A DNA stretch of 55,086 nucleotides from Flavobacteriales bacterium (GTDB lineage Bacteria > Bacteroidota > Bacteroidia > Flavobacteriales > Flavobacteriaceae). The stretch is from NCBI GenBank assembly GCA_004214185.1, contig SGZG01000006.1, positions 1 to 55,086 of the forward strand, written 5' to 3'. The notes beneath the pieces are model-generated. The model was not told where the DNA came from, searched no databases, and saw only the letters and a program-made list of their open reading frames with translations. Made by a program: the position numbers and the translations under genes. Of this stretch, positions 44,082-53,624 are shown one piece after another. Each line of letters opens with the position of its first letter. Position 1 is the first letter of the stretch.

Positions 44082-45099
44082 GAATCATATTATGAACTTT
44101 TTCAATCTCACTTAAAACATCCTCACTTAAGTCAATGTTTATACTTTCAATATTTTCTTTTAATTGAGATAATTTTGATGCTCCAATAATATTACTGGTA
44201 ACGAATGATCTTGAATTTACAAATGATAGAGACATTTGGGTTAAACTCATTTCATATTTTTTAGCAATTTCATTATAAAATTCAGTTGCTCTCATTGAAT
44301 TTTCACCTGAAAATCTGCTTAAATTAGGAAACAAACTTAGTCTGCTATCTTTTGGAATTTTTCCGCCTAAGTATTTACCGCTTAAAACTCCAAATCCTAA
44401 TGGTGAATAAGCTAATAAACCAACGTTTTCTCTTGCACAAATTTCAGCATTACCAACCTCAAAAAGCCTATTTAAAAGTGAATATGGGTTCTGAATTGTA
44501 ATAGTTTTTGGTAAATTATTTTTTGATAACTCTAAATATTTCATGAACCCCCATGGGTTTTCGTTTGATAACCCGATGGTTCTAATTTTACCAGCTAAAA
44601 TTAATGTTTTTAAACTCTCTAAAACAGATTGAAAATTTTCCTTCCAATTATCATCAAAACTAGCATTAAAACCTCTTTTCCCAAAAGTATTAGTTACTCT
44701 TTCAGGCCAATGTAATTGATATAAATCTATATAATCTGTTTTCAATCTTTTTAAACTTCCATCAACTGCTGAAATAATAGAATTTTTTGAAAAGCCTGTA
44801 GTCCTAATATGCTTAGTATAGTCTCCTGGTCCAGCAATTTTTGTTGCTAAAACTATTTGATCTCTATTTTTTCTTTCTTTCATCCATTTTCCTATAATTT
44901 TTTCGGTGTCAGCATACAATTGGGGTGTAGCAGGTACAGGATAAAGTTCAGCAGTATCAAAAAAATTTACTCCCTTGTCTAATGCATAGTCCATTTGTTC
45001 ATAAGCCTCATGTTCAGAGTTTTGATTTCCAAATGTCATTGTTCCAAGACAAATCTTACTTACTTTAATTTCAGTTGATGGTAAATAGGAATATTTCAT
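44065..45099 (-). CDS. Aldo/keto reductase (Tas-like)
   Basis: This 344-residue NADP-dependent oxidoreductase has a TIM barrel. The catalytic tetrad is visible in NFFDTAELYP (Asp and Tyr), VLATKIAG (Lys) and LYQLHWPER (His). The cofactor-binding end is VTSNIIGASKLSQLKENIES. The overall length and the SNENPWGFMKYLELSK stretch resemble E. coli Tas and the potassium-channel beta-subunit branch. The physiological substrate is unknown. It is the last gene of a glyS-xth-akr run and overlaps the end of radA by 17 bp tail to tail. Confidence 0.88.
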   Translation of the reverse strand: MKYSYLPSTEIKVSKICLGTMTFGNQNSEHEAYEQMDYALDKGVNFFDTAELYPVPATPQLYADTEKIIGKWMKERKNRDQIVLATKIAGPGDYTKHIRTTGFSKNSIISAVDGSLKRLKTDYIDLYQLHWPERVTNTFGKRGFNASFDDNWKENFQSVLESLKTLILAGKIRTIGLSNENPWGFMKYLELSKNNLPKTITIQNPYSLLNRLFEVGNAEICARENVGLLAYSPLGFGVLSGKYLGGKIPKDSRLSLFPNLSRFSGENSMRATEFYNEIAKKYEMSLTQMSLSFVNSRSFVTSNIIGASKLSQLKENIESINIDLSEDVLSEIEKVHNMIPNPAP

Positions 45100-45104
45100 T
45101 TTTT

Positions 45105-45869
45105 TTATAATGTTAATTCAACAACTATTGGACAATGATCAGAGTGAAAAACTTGATCTAGAATTGATGATGATTTAATCTTTGATTTTAAGTTTTCTGA
45201 AACAAGATTGTAATCAATTCTCCATCCTTTATTATTTGCTCTAGAATTTGCTCTGTAACTCCACCAACTGTATTTATGAGGTTCTTTATTTAATTCTCTA
45301 AATGAATCAACAAATCCTAAATTCATAAAGTTTGAAAACCACTCTCTTTCCCATGGCAAAAAACCAGAAACTTTAGCGTTTCTTACAGGATCATGGATAT
45401 CTATTGGTTCATGACAAATGTTATAATCTCCACAAATTACTAAGTTTGAAAAATTTGTTTTTAGATCCGAAATATAATCTTTAAACTCATTCATGTATTT
45501 AAACTTATAATCAAGTCTTTCAATATTTGTTCCTGATGGAAGGTATAAACTCATTATTGAAAGGTTTCCAAAATCTATCCTTAAATTTCTACCTTCAAAA
45601 TCCATGTGATCAATTCCAGTACCAAATTCAACATTAACCGGCTTTTTTTTAGAAAGTATAGCTACTCCACTGTATCCTTTTTTTTGGGCTGAAAACCAAT
45701 AATTATAATGATATCCAATTTCTGAAAATTGATCCAAGTCAAACTGATCTTTATTAGCTTTTATTTCTTGTAAACAAATAACATCACAATTTGAACTTTT
45801 TAGCCAATCTATAAAACCTTTTTTTAAAGCCGCACGAATTCCATTAACATTGTATGAGATAATCTTCAT
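45105..45869 (-). CDS. xth: Exodeoxyribonuclease III
   Basis: This 254-residue enzyme of the EEP superfamily is an AP endonuclease and 3' exonuclease in base excision repair. Catalytic motifs are IISYNVNGIRAALKKGF at the start, CLQEIKA (metal-binding Glu), LYLPSGT, VICGDYNICHEPIDIHDP (Asp/Asn pair) and FHSDHCPIVVEL (Asp-His) at the end. The segment WWSYRANSRANNKGWRIDY is the DNA-contact loop typical of ExoIII. It lies five bases before the aldo/keto reductase gene and just one base from glyS. Confidence 0.95.
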   Translation of the reverse strand: MKIISYNVNGIRAALKKGFIDWLKSSNCDVICLQEIKANKDQFDLDQFSEIGYHYNYWFSAQKKGYSGVAILSKKKPVNVEFGTGIDHMDFEGRNLRIDFGNLSIMSLYLPSGTNIERLDYKFKYMNEFKDYISDLKTNFSNLVICGDYNICHEPIDIHDPVRNAKVSGFLPWEREWFSNFMNLGFVDSFRELNKEPHKYSWWSYRANSRANNKGWRIDYNLVSENLKSKIKSSSILDQVFHSDHCPIVVELTL

Positions 45870-45870
45870 A

Positions 45871-47406
45871 TTAAAAACTTAACCAAGTTTTAATGTCTAA
45901 CTCATTCTTGATTTTTACTTTTAATTCTTCTATTTTCATTCTTTCTTGAACCATTGTATCTCTATCCCTAATAGTAACAGTTCCATCTTCAATGGATTGA
46001 TGGTCAATAGTTAGACAGTATGGGGTACCAAGAGCATCTTGTCTTCTATACCTTCTTCCAATAGCATCTTTTTCATCGTAAACAGTGTTGTATTCCCATT
46101 TGAACTCTTCAATAATTTGTTTAGATAATTCGGGTAAACCATCTTTTTTTAACAATGGAAGAACAGCTATTTTCTTTGGTGCTAAAATTTTGGGTAGTTT
46201 CAAAACTACTCTTTTTGATCCATCAGCTAATTCTTCTTCAATTAATGATTTTGAGAAAACAGCCAAAAACATTCTATCTAATCCTATTGAAGTTTCTAAA
46301 ACATATGGAGTATAACTTTCGTTTGATTGATTGTCATAATATTTTATTTTTTTTGATGAATACTTTTCATGACTAGAAAGATCGAAATCTGTTCTTGAAT
46401 GAATTCCTTCAAGTTCCTTAAAGCCAAAAGGGAAATTAAATTCAATATCACATGCTGCATCTGCATAATGTGCTAATTTTTCATGGTCATGAAATCTATA
46501 GTTCTCTTCACCTAGGCCTAAAGATAAGTGCCAAGCGAGTCTATTATCTTTCCACTTGGAATACCATTCGTGCTGAGTTCCAGGTTTGATAAAATATTGC
46601 ATTTCCATTTGTTCAAATTCTCTCATTCTAAAGATAAATTGTCGAGCAACTATTTCGTTTCTAAAAGCTTTACCTATTTGAGCAATTCCAAAAGGAATTT
46701 TCAATCTACCTGTTTTTTGAACATTTAAAAAATTAACGAAAATCCCTTGTGCAGTTTCTGGTCTTAAATACAAATCAGTAGCATTTTCAGCTGAAGCGCC
46801 TAACTTAGTTCCAAACATTAAGTTAAATTGCTTAACATCAGTCCAATTTTTTGATCCAGAAATAGGACAAGTAATTTCTAAGTTTTCTATAATTTTTTTT
46901 AATCCTACCAAATCATCATTTTCCATAGCTTGGTTAAAAGATTTTAAAATTTCAATAATCTTATTTTGGTAACCCAAAACTCTGGAGTTTGTAGACTTAA
47001 ATTGATCTATATCAAAACTTTTCCCAAACCTTTTACTTGCTTTTGAGATTTCTTTTTGAATTTTATTTTCTATTTTGGCAATATGATCTTCAATTAAAAC
47101 ATCAGCTCTGTATCTCTTTTTGGAATCTTTATTATCAATTAAAGGATCATTAAAAGCATCAACATGTCCAGAGGCTTTCCATATTTTTGGATGCATTAAA
47201 ATTGCTGAATCAATATTTACAATATTCTCGTTTAATTGAACCATTGCTTTTAACCAATAATCTTTTAGGTTATTTTTTAGATCTGTTCCGTTTTGACCGT
47301 AATCATAAACTGCACTCAAACCATCATAAATTTCACTAGATTGGAAAATAAAACCGTACTCTTTAGCATGGGAAATTACTTTCTTAAATTTATCATCTTT
47401 ACTCAT
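45871..47406 (-). CDS. glyS: Glycyl-tRNA synthetase, class IIa homodimeric type
   Basis: This synthetase charges tRNA-Gly. It is the alpha2 type found in archaea, eukaryotes, Bacteroidota and some other bacteria, not the alpha2beta2 enzyme of E. coli. The catalytic motifs include SSEIYDGLSAVYDYGQNG near the N-terminus, FNLMFGT, LRPETAQGIFVNF (motif 2 region), GKAFRNEIVARQFIFRMREF, EQMEMQYF, and motif 3 ETSIGLDRMFLAVF, then the anticodon-binding domain from APKKIAVLPL. I start at ATG 47406 (MSKDDKFKK, 511 residues), because the upstream 20 codons are low-complexity Tyr/Phe/Asn. No gap separates it from xth. Confidence 0.96.
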   Translation of the reverse strand: MSKDDKFKKVISHAKEYGFIFQSSEIYDGLSAVYDYGQNGTDLKNNLKDYWLKAMVQLNENIVNIDSAILMHPKIWKASGHVDAFNDPLIDNKDSKKRYRADVLIEDHIAKIENKIQKEISKASKRFGKSFDIDQFKSTNSRVLGYQNKIIEILKSFNQAMENDDLVGLKKIIENLEITCPISGSKNWTDVKQFNLMFGTKLGASAENATDLYLRPETAQGIFVNFLNVQKTGRLKIPFGIAQIGKAFRNEIVARQFIFRMREFEQMEMQYFIKPGTQHEWYSKWKDNRLAWHLSLGLGEENYRFHDHEKLAHYADAACDIEFNFPFGFKELEGIHSRTDFDLSSHEKYSSKKIKYYDNQSNESYTPYVLETSIGLDRMFLAVFSKSLIEEELADGSKRVVLKLPKILAPKKIAVLPLLKKDGLPELSKQIIEEFKWEYNTVYDEKDAIGRRYRRQDALGTPYCLTIDHQSIEDGTVTIRDRDTMVQERMKIEELKVKIKNELDIKTWLSF

Positions 47407-47500
47407 AAAGCTAAAATAAGAGTTAATTTTATAATTTCTATTAAAATAATAGAAATAGAAATACATAAATTAATTGTTATTTTGCCTTAAACTTAAAGTG

Positions 47501-49099
47501 ATGAGAAACTTTAGATTAATAATTATTGTTATTCTTAGTATTTTTCTTGTTGAATGTGCTAAAAGGGGTGTTCCAGAAGGAGGTCCAAAAGATGAAGATC
47601 CTCCAAAGTTAATTAATGCTGAACCAAACGAAAATTCGATAAATTTTAAAGAAAAAAGAATTAGGCTTTACTTCGATGAGTATATAAAATTAAAAGAATT
47701 TAGAAAGCAGATTGTTGTTTCTCCTCCAATTGATAAAAGTTTTTACTCAATAAATCCTCAATCGGGAGCTTCCAAGTATATTCAAATAGATTTAAAAAAA
47801 CCACTGGATGAAAACAAAACTTACGTCTTTAATTTTGGAGAGAGTATTGTTGATAATAACGAAGGGAATAAATTGCCATTTTTTAAATATGTTTTTTCGA
47901 CAGGTGATTACGTAGATTCATTATCAGTCAAGGGTAATATAATGCGCTCGTATGAAAGAAAATATGAAAGTTTTATCTCAACTTTCTTATATCCTTTAGA
48001 TGAAAACTTTAATGATTCTATAGTTTTTAATGGGTTGCCAAATTATGTTGGGAATACACTAGATTCAACAAACTTTGAGATGACCAACCTTAGAAAAGGA
48101 AAATACATGTTTTTAGCGCTAAAAGATGAGAACAATAACTATAAGTTTGATCCTGAATTTGATAAAATTGGATTTATTGATTTTAATCTGAATCTACCAA
48201 CAACTGACAGCTTACAAATTGATTTATTCAAAGAAAATATTCCTTTTGAAAGCTTCAGACCATTTTTCGAAAAAGAAAATAAAATTGGTTTTCCTTTTAA
48301 AGGAAGTAGTAATGGTGTTAAGATTAAGCTTATCGACTCAATTCAAAGAGATTTTGTGATAACTAAAAATAAAGAAACTGATACATTAAATTATTGGTTC
48401 AAAAAGTTCGATTATGACACCCTTTATTTTAAAATATCAAAATCAAATTACTCTAAAACATATAAACTAAAAAAACAAGAATTAGAAAAAGATTCATTAA
48501 TTATATCCTCATCAATAAATTCAGTTTTGGAGTTAGAAGACCAATTTAAAATCAATAGTAATATTCCTCTCTTATCAATTGATAATGAAAAAATCAGTGT
48601 TTTAAATAAAGATTCTATTCTTGTTGAATTTAAAACAGAGTTAGATAAAAATAAGTTTGATATTAATTTCAAATTCGAAGTATTACCTAATGATAATTAT
48701 ACCATTAATATTCTTCCAAATGCAATTAAAGATTTTTATGAAAATTATAATGATACAATTAGTTACTCTTTTAAAACAAAAAGCAGGTCAGATTATGGAG
48801 TTTTAAATCTAAAAATAAATGATTTAAAAGAATACCCAGTTATTGTACAAGTATTGGATAATAAGGAATCTGTTGTAAGAGAAAAAAAATTAAATTCAAT
48901 CGAAGATCCATGTGTTTTTGAAAATTTAAAACCTTCTAATTATTTTATTAGACTTATTTACGATAAAAACAATAATGGTATATGGGACACAGGAAACTTT
49001 TTAAACAGAATTCAACCTGAAAAAACTTTTCATTATTCAGAAGAAATTGTTGTTAGAGCAAATTGGGTTTTAGAGGAAAAAATTAGTGTAAATCAATAA
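47501..49099 (+). CDS. Lipoprotein with Ig-like domain
   Basis: This 532-residue protein has a lipoprotein signal (MRNFRLIIIVILSIFLVEC) and continues AKRGVPEGGPKDEDPPKLIN. An Ig-like strand pattern follows (RIRLYFDEYIKL, KTYVFNFGESIVDNNEGN), which is the signature of bacterial Ig-like domain proteins of Bacteroidota. The rest is beta-rich, ending with DKNNNGIWDTGNFLNRIQPE. It is presumably an outer-membrane, surface-facing lipoprotein of unknown role. I use ATG 47501, not the TTG at 47474 that would place nine extra residues before the signal. It is two bases upstream of the lactonase gene, so the two are probably co-transcribed. Confidence 0.78.
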   Translation: MRNFRLIIIVILSIFLVECAKRGVPEGGPKDEDPPKLINAEPNENSINFKEKRIRLYFDEYIKLKEFRKQIVVSPPIDKSFYSINPQSGASKYIQIDLKKPLDENKTYVFNFGESIVDNNEGNKLPFFKYVFSTGDYVDSLSVKGNIMRSYERKYESFISTFLYPLDENFNDSIVFNGLPNYVGNTLDSTNFEMTNLRKGKYMFLALKDENNNYKFDPEFDKIGFIDFNLNLPTTDSLQIDLFKENIPFESFRPFFEKENKIGFPFKGSSNGVKIKLIDSIQRDFVITKNKETDTLNYWFKKFDYDTLYFKISKSNYSKTYKLKKQELEKDSLIISSSINSVLELEDQFKINSNIPLLSIDNEKISVLNKDSILVEFKTELDKNKFDINFKFEVLPNDNYTINILPNAIKDFYENYNDTISYSFKTKSRSDYGVLNLKINDLKEYPVIVQVLDNKESVVREKKLNSIEDPCVFENLKPSNYFIRLIYDKNNNGIWDTGNFLNRIQPEKTFHYSEEIVVRANWVLEEKISVNQ

Positions 49100-49102
49100 A
49101 AA

Positions 49103-50137
49103 ATGAAAAAAAAAATAATTTTTTTATTACTAATTATTACACTATTGTTAGTTGGATTAATGAAAAGCACAGGATTTTTTAGATCTATTAAAAAAGAATT
49201 TGATGGTAACATTTTAAAAAAAATAAACATAGTCGGTGCTGAAGATATTACAATAAATCATATTGATAGTTTCGCAATAATATCTTCAACAAACAGAAAA
49301 AATTTGCCTGCTATTAATCAAGAACATGGTGGTTTATATTTTTTTGATCTAAAAAATATAAACTCAAAACCTATTCTGTTGACAGAAAATTTTCATAAGC
49401 CATTTGCACCTCACGGAATTTCAATTTATTCAAAAAATAATGAAACTACTATAGCGGCAGTGAACCACACAATAAATGGGGAATTTATTGAAATTTTTAA
49501 ACTAAAAGATTTAAAATTAACTCACATTAAAACCTTAGAAAATGAATTAGTATCTACTCCAAACGACATAGTTTTATTGGATCATGAAACTTTTTACTTG
49601 ACTAATGATCATAAGTTTAAAACTGGCTTTATGAGAATGATAGAGGACTATATTGGTCTTTCAGTCTCAAATATAATTTTTTATGACGGAAAAAAATTTG
49701 TTGAAGCTGCAAAAGGAATTTCTTATGCAAATGGAATAAATTATGATAAAAATAGAAGTCTATTATTTGTAGCGTCTCCAAGAAAATTTGAAATTAAAAT
49801 TTATAAAAAGGAAACCGATAACTCATTAACATTTATTGAAAATATATATTGTGGAACTGGAGTTGACAATATTGAATTCGATCTGAAAAACAACCTTTGG
49901 ATTGGAGCACATCCAAATCTTTTACATTTTAATTCATATGCTTTTGGTTACAATAATATTTCACCATCAGAAATTATTAAACTTCAATATTTTGGAAAAG
50001 AAGATTATAAGTTGGAAACAGTATACTTGGAAAATGGAGAAGAAATGTCAGGTTCAACAGTAGCTGCACCATTTGGAAATCTTATTCTAATGGGAAATGT
50101 TATGGATGACCATTTTCTAATTCTAAAAAAGTATTAA
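49103..50137 (+). CDS. Paraoxonase-family (PON-like) lactonase/arylesterase
   Basis: This 344-residue protein has an N-terminal membrane anchor or signal (residues 5-20) and a six-bladed propeller of the paraoxonase family. The calcium and catalytic residues known for PON1 have clear counterparts: E47-D48 (GAEDIT), H104 (APHGIS), H122 (VNH), N154 (PNDIV), H170 (TNDH), N210 (ANGIN), D255-N256 (VDNI) and H270 (AHPN). GSTVAAPFGN near residue 318 matches the last family signature. Paraoxonases hydrolyse lactones and some aryl esters, so an exported lactonase is likely. The natural substrate, possibly acyl-homoserine or other lactones, is inferred only. It is coupled to the lipoprotein gene upstream. 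Confidence 0.82.
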   Translation: MKKKIIFLLLIITLLLVGLMKSTGFFRSIKKEFDGNILKKINIVGAEDITINHIDSFAIISSTNRKNLPAINQEHGGLYFFDLKNINSKPILLTENFHKPFAPHGISIYSKNNETTIAAVNHTINGEFIEIFKLKDLKLTHIKTLENELVSTPNDIVLLDHETFYLTNDHKFKTGFMRMIEDYIGLSVSNIIFYDGKKFVEAAKGISYANGINYDKNRSLLFVASPRKFEIKIYKKETDNSLTFIENIYCGTGVDNIEFDLKNNLWIGAHPNLLHFNSYAFGYNNISPSEIIKLQYFGKEDYKLETVYLENGEEMSGSTVAAPFGNLILMGNVMDDHFLILKKY

Positions 50138-50154
50138 TCTTTAATTTGAAGATT
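50136..50154. terminator. Possible bidirectional terminator between lactonase and sdhB
   Basis: AATCTT and AAGATT form a six-base-pair stem with a seven-base loop, at the convergent ends of the lactonase gene and sdhB. It overlaps the sdhB stop. The T runs are short (TTTAG on plus, none strong on minus), so the call is weak. Confidence 0.3.
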
Positions 50155-50899
50155 ATTTAGAAATTTTAGCTTTTATAAAATCCCTGTTCATTCTGGCTAT
50201 ATTTTCAAGTGAGATTCCTTTAGGGCACTCTACTTCACACGCACCAGTATTTGTGCAGTTACCGAAACCTTCTTCATCCATTTGCTTAACCATATTCAGT
50301 ACTCTTTCATTAGCTTCAACTTTACCCTGAGGAAGAAGAGAAAATTGAGAAACTTTTGCAGAAACAAACAACATTGCACTTGAATTTTTACATGTGGCAA
50401 CACAGGCTCCACATCCTATACATGTTGCAGCATCAAAAGCTTTGTCTGCACTATTTTTTTCTATAGGTATTGCATTTGCATCTTGAGTATTTCCAGACGT
50501 ATTAATAGAAATATAACCTCCAGCATGTTGAATTCTGTCAAATGCAGATCTATCAACAACTAGATCTTTTATTACAGGAAACGTATTTGCTCTGAAAGGT
50601 TCTATGTAAATGGTATCACCATCTTTAAATTTTCTCATGTGTAATTGACATGTAGTTACTAATCGATCTGGACCATGAGCCTCTCCATTAATGAACATCG
50701 AACAAGAACCACATATCCCCTCTCTGCAATCGTGATCAAAGGCAACAGGGTCAACTCCTTTTAAAGTTAGTTGCTCGTTTAAAACATCCATCATTTCCAA
50801 AAAAGACATATCTGGAGAAATATCTTCAATGTTATAACTTACCATTTCTCCTTTTTCTTGAGAGTTTTTTTGACGCCAAATTTTAAGTTTTAGTCTCAT
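50153..50899 (-). CDS. sdhB: Succinate dehydrogenase/fumarate reductase iron-sulfur subunit
   Basis: This 248-residue subunit carries electrons from SdhA to the membrane quinone site. The [2Fe-2S] ligands lie in [15 protein letters not shown] with a further Cys in TCQLHMRKF. The [4Fe-4S] set is [17 protein letters not shown] with a distal CP. The [3Fe-4S] ligands are in [15 protein letters not shown]. It is the last gene of sdhC-A-B, one base after sdhA. The order and the single cytochrome subunit are typical of the type B enzyme of Bacteroidota. Confidence 0.96.
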   Translation of the reverse strand: MRLKLKIWRQKNSQEKGEMVSYNIEDISPDMSFLEMMDVLNEQLTLKGVDPVAFDHDCREGICGSCSMFINGEAHGPDRLVTTCQLHMRKFKDGDTIYIEPFRANTFPVIKDLVVDRSAFDRIQHAGGYISINTSGNTQDANAIPIEKNSADKAFDAATCIGCGACVATCKNSSAMLFVSAKVSQFSLLPQGKVEANERVLNMVKQMDEEGFGNCTNTGACEVECPKGISLENIARMNRDFIKAKISK

Positions 50900-50900
50900 A

Positions 50901-52901
50901 TTACTTGTAAGATCTGGTTTTTAATTCAATATTTTCATAATTCAATATTTCTTTGTGTAAAATTGAATTTGATGGAGAACCATTGCTCTCCCATGCAGAT
51001 ACAAATGTGAAATTTTTATCATCTCTTAAAGCTTCTCCTTCTTTTGATTGAGATTCTTCTCTAAAATGACCTCCGCAAGATTCTGTTCTTTCAAGAGCAT
51101 CCTTAGCAAATAATTCTCCTAGTTCTAAAAAGTCAGAGACTCTTGTTGCCTTTGCAAGTGATTCGTTAAAAGAATCTGAAGTTCCAGGGACAGAAATGTT
51201 TTTATAAAAATCTTCTCTTAAGGATTGAATTTCTTTGATAGCTTCTTTGAGTCCTTTTTCATTTCTGGACATTCCACATTTATTCCATATAATTTTACCA
51301 AGCTTTTTATGAAAATAATCAACACTTTTTGTGCCCTTGTTTTGTATTAAAAACTTAATTTTTTCTTTAACAGATTTTTCTGCATCTTCAAATTCTTTTG
51401 TTTCAGTTGAAATTTGGCCAGTCCTAATATCTTCTGCTAAATAATCTCCAATTGTATATGGTAAAACAAAATATCCATCAGCTAGGCCTTGCATCAAAGC
51501 TGACGCACCCAACCTATTTGCACCATGATCTGAAAAATTAGCTTCTCCTATTGCAAAACACCCTGGTATTGTTGTCATTAAATTGTAATCTACCCAAACT
51601 CCACCCATAGTATAATGAACAGCAGGATAAATCATCATAGGAGTTTCATAAGGGTTTTGATCAACAATTTTTTCATACATCTGAAAAAGATTTCCATATT
51701 TTGATTTAATAACCTCTTTGCCAAGCTTGCCTACAATATTATCATCGCTTTGATCAAGACCTTTTAAAAGCGCCTTTTCTTTTCCATACCTAACAATAGC
51801 TGACGCAAAATCTAAAAATACTGCTTCTCCAGTTTTATTTACACCATATCCAGCATCACATCTTTCTTTTGCTGCTCTTGATGCAACATCACGTGGAACT
51901 AAATTTCCAAAAGCTGGATATCTTCTTTCCAAATAATAATCTCTTTGGTCTTCACTTAATTCAGTAGGTTTTAATCTTCCTTCTCTGATTGCAATAGCAT
52001 CACTCTTTGATTTAGGAACCCAAATCCTACCATCATTTCTCAGAGATTCCGACATTAAAGTAAGTTTGGATTGATGATCTCCTGAAACCGGTATGCAAGT
52101 TGGATGTATTTGTGTGAAGCAAGGATTTGCAAAGAATGCCCCTTTTTTATGAATTTTCCAAGAGGCTGAAACATTACTACCCATTGCATTTGTTGAAAGG
52201 TAAAATAAATTACCGTAGCCACCTGAAGCTATAACAACTGCATGAGCTGAATGTCTTTCTATCTTACCATTTATTAAATTCCTTGTTATTATTCCTCTTG
52301 CTTTACCATCAACAAGAACAATATCCATCATCTCATGACGATTGTACATTTTAATTTTACCTCGAGCTATTTGACGATTCATGGCTGAATATGCTCCAAG
52401 CAATAACTGTTGACCAGTTTGACCTTTAGCATAAAAAGTCCTTGAAACCAATACTCCTCCAAAAGATCTATTATCTAACAAACCTCCATAATCTCTAGCA
52501 AAAGGAACTCCTTGTGCAACACATTGATCAATAATATTTGCAGAAACTTCTGCAAGTCTGTAGACATTTGCTTCTCGAGACCTATAATCACCTCCTTTGA
52601 CGGTATCATAAAATAATCTGTAAACAGAGTCTCCATCACCCTGATAATTTTTAGCAGCATTTATACCTCCTTGAGCTGCAATTGAGTGAGCTCTTCGTGG
52701 TGAATCTTGAAAACAAAATGCTTTCACATTATATCCTAGTTCAGCCAAAGTAGCTGATGCTGAACCTCCTGCTAAACCAGTACCAACTACGATAACATCA
52801 ATTTGTCTTTTGTTTGCGGGACTAACTAATTTGATATTGTTCTTGTGGTTTGTCCATTTTTCTGAAATTGGTCCATTTGGTATTTTGGAATCAAGAGCCA
52901 T
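50901..52901 (-). CDS. sdhA: Succinate dehydrogenase/fumarate reductase flavoprotein subunit
   Basis: This 666-residue flavoprotein oxidises succinate to fumarate. FAD-binding features are [20 protein letters not shown] near the N-terminus and the histidine motif [16 protein letters not shown], where FAD is covalently attached. Substrate-site residues lie in [19 protein letters not shown] and in MGGVWVDYN. The C-terminal FAD contact is [20 protein letters not shown]. The sequence is the type B form, closer to Bacillus and epsilonproteobacterial enzymes than to E. coli SdhA. It is located between sdhC and sdhB in the operon. Confidence 0.97.
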   Translation of the reverse strand: MALDSKIPNGPISEKWTNHKNNIKLVSPANKRQIDVIVVGTGLAGGSASATLAELGYNVKAFCFQDSPRRAHSIAAQGGINAAKNYQGDGDSVYRLFYDTVKGGDYRSREANVYRLAEVSANIIDQCVAQGVPFARDYGGLLDNRSFGGVLVSRTFYAKGQTGQQLLLGAYSAMNRQIARGKIKMYNRHEMMDIVLVDGKARGIITRNLINGKIERHSAHAVVIASGGYGNLFYLSTNAMGSNVSASWKIHKKGAFFANPCFTQIHPTCIPVSGDHQSKLTLMSESLRNDGRIWVPKSKSDAIAIREGRLKPTELSEDQRDYYLERRYPAFGNLVPRDVASRAAKERCDAGYGVNKTGEAVFLDFASAIVRYGKEKALLKGLDQSDDNIVGKLGKEVIKSKYGNLFQMYEKIVDQNPYETPMMIYPAVHYTMGGVWVDYNLMTTIPGCFAIGEANFSDHGANRLGASALMQGLADGYFVLPYTIGDYLAEDIRTGQISTETKEFEDAEKSVKEKIKFLIQNKGTKSVDYFHKKLGKIIWNKCGMSRNEKGLKEAIKEIQSLREDFYKNISVPGTSDSFNESLAKATRVSDFLELGELFAKDALERTESCGGHFREESQSKEGEALRDDKNFTFVSAWESNGSPSNSILHKEILNYENIELKTRSYK

Positions 52902-52904
52902 ACA

Positions 52905-53561
52905 TTAACTGTTTAAATAATGAAAAATTGCTATAAAACTAAAACCTAACGGAATCCCAATAGCGTATATATTTGCTATTATTTTTATCAAAAAATTGTA
53001 TTTGTTTAATCCTAAAGACTGGAATGATGAAGAAAAACCATGCAATAAGTGAAGTGAAAGAAAACCAAAAGAAATAACATAAATAACAACTTTAGTAAGG
53101 TCTTCAAATTTATGAGTTAATTCATCATAGTATCTGTTAGGATCATCAGGTAAAAATTCAACATATTTGTAATTCATTTCAGGAATCCAAAAATCATAAA
53201 AATGGAGCCCTAAAAAAGATAGTACTACCAATCCAGAAATAATCATATTTCTAGACATCCAGCTCGCATTAGCATCCCCTTTATATTTTACATATTTTAT
53301 CTTTCTTGAAGTTCTGTTTTTAAAATCTAATACAAAGCCCATGACAAAATGAAAAACAACTCCTAAGATTAATATAGGTTGAGCAATAAATTGAACTACA
53401 AAATTAGTTCCCATAAAATGAGAAAATTGATTAAAAATTGATTCACTAAAAACAGATGTTATGTTTATAATAAAGTGTTGAAGTAAAAAAATAATCAAAA
53501 AAATTCCTGAAATAGCCATTGCTACTTTTTTGATTATTGAAGATTGGATTACAAAACTCAC
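52905..53561 (-). CDS. sdhC: Succinate dehydrogenase cytochrome b subunit (diheme)
   Basis: This 218-residue membrane protein has five predicted helices and anchors SdhAB in the membrane. Candidate heme histidines appear one per helix: FLLQHFIIN (H29), VVFHFVMG, GLHFYDFW and LHLLHGFSSSF, enough for the two hemes b of a type B enzyme. No separate SdhD is present, in agreement with type B. The start is GTG at 53561. It is three bases upstream of sdhA and leads the operon with a good promoter 18 bases upstream. Confidence 0.94.
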   Translation of the reverse strand: MSFVIQSSIIKKVAMAISGIFLIIFLLQHFIINITSVFSESIFNQFSHFMGTNFVVQFIAQPILILGVVFHFVMGFVLDFKNRTSRKIKYVKYKGDANASWMSRNMIISGLVVLSFLGLHFYDFWIPEMNYKYVEFLPDDPNRYYDELTHKFEDLTKVVIYVISFGFLSLHLLHGFSSSFQSLGLNKYNFLIKIIANIYAIGIPLGFSFIAIFHYLNS

Positions 53562-53579
53562 AATTTATATTTTACACAA

Positions 53580-53587
53580 CAAAATTA
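53580..53587 (-). promoter_or_regulatory. sdhCAB promoter -7 box (TAATTTTG)
   Basis: This is an exact TAnnTTTG match on the minus strand, with a TTG at 53608-53610 as the -33 element, separated by 20 bases. The predicted transcript starts near 53576, about 15 bases before the GTG of sdhC. The promoter fills the 63 bp gap after the BNR-repeat gene. Confidence 0.6.
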
Positions 53588-53624
53588 ACTCATGAAGTGT
53601 TATAAGACAATAAAAATTAGATAT

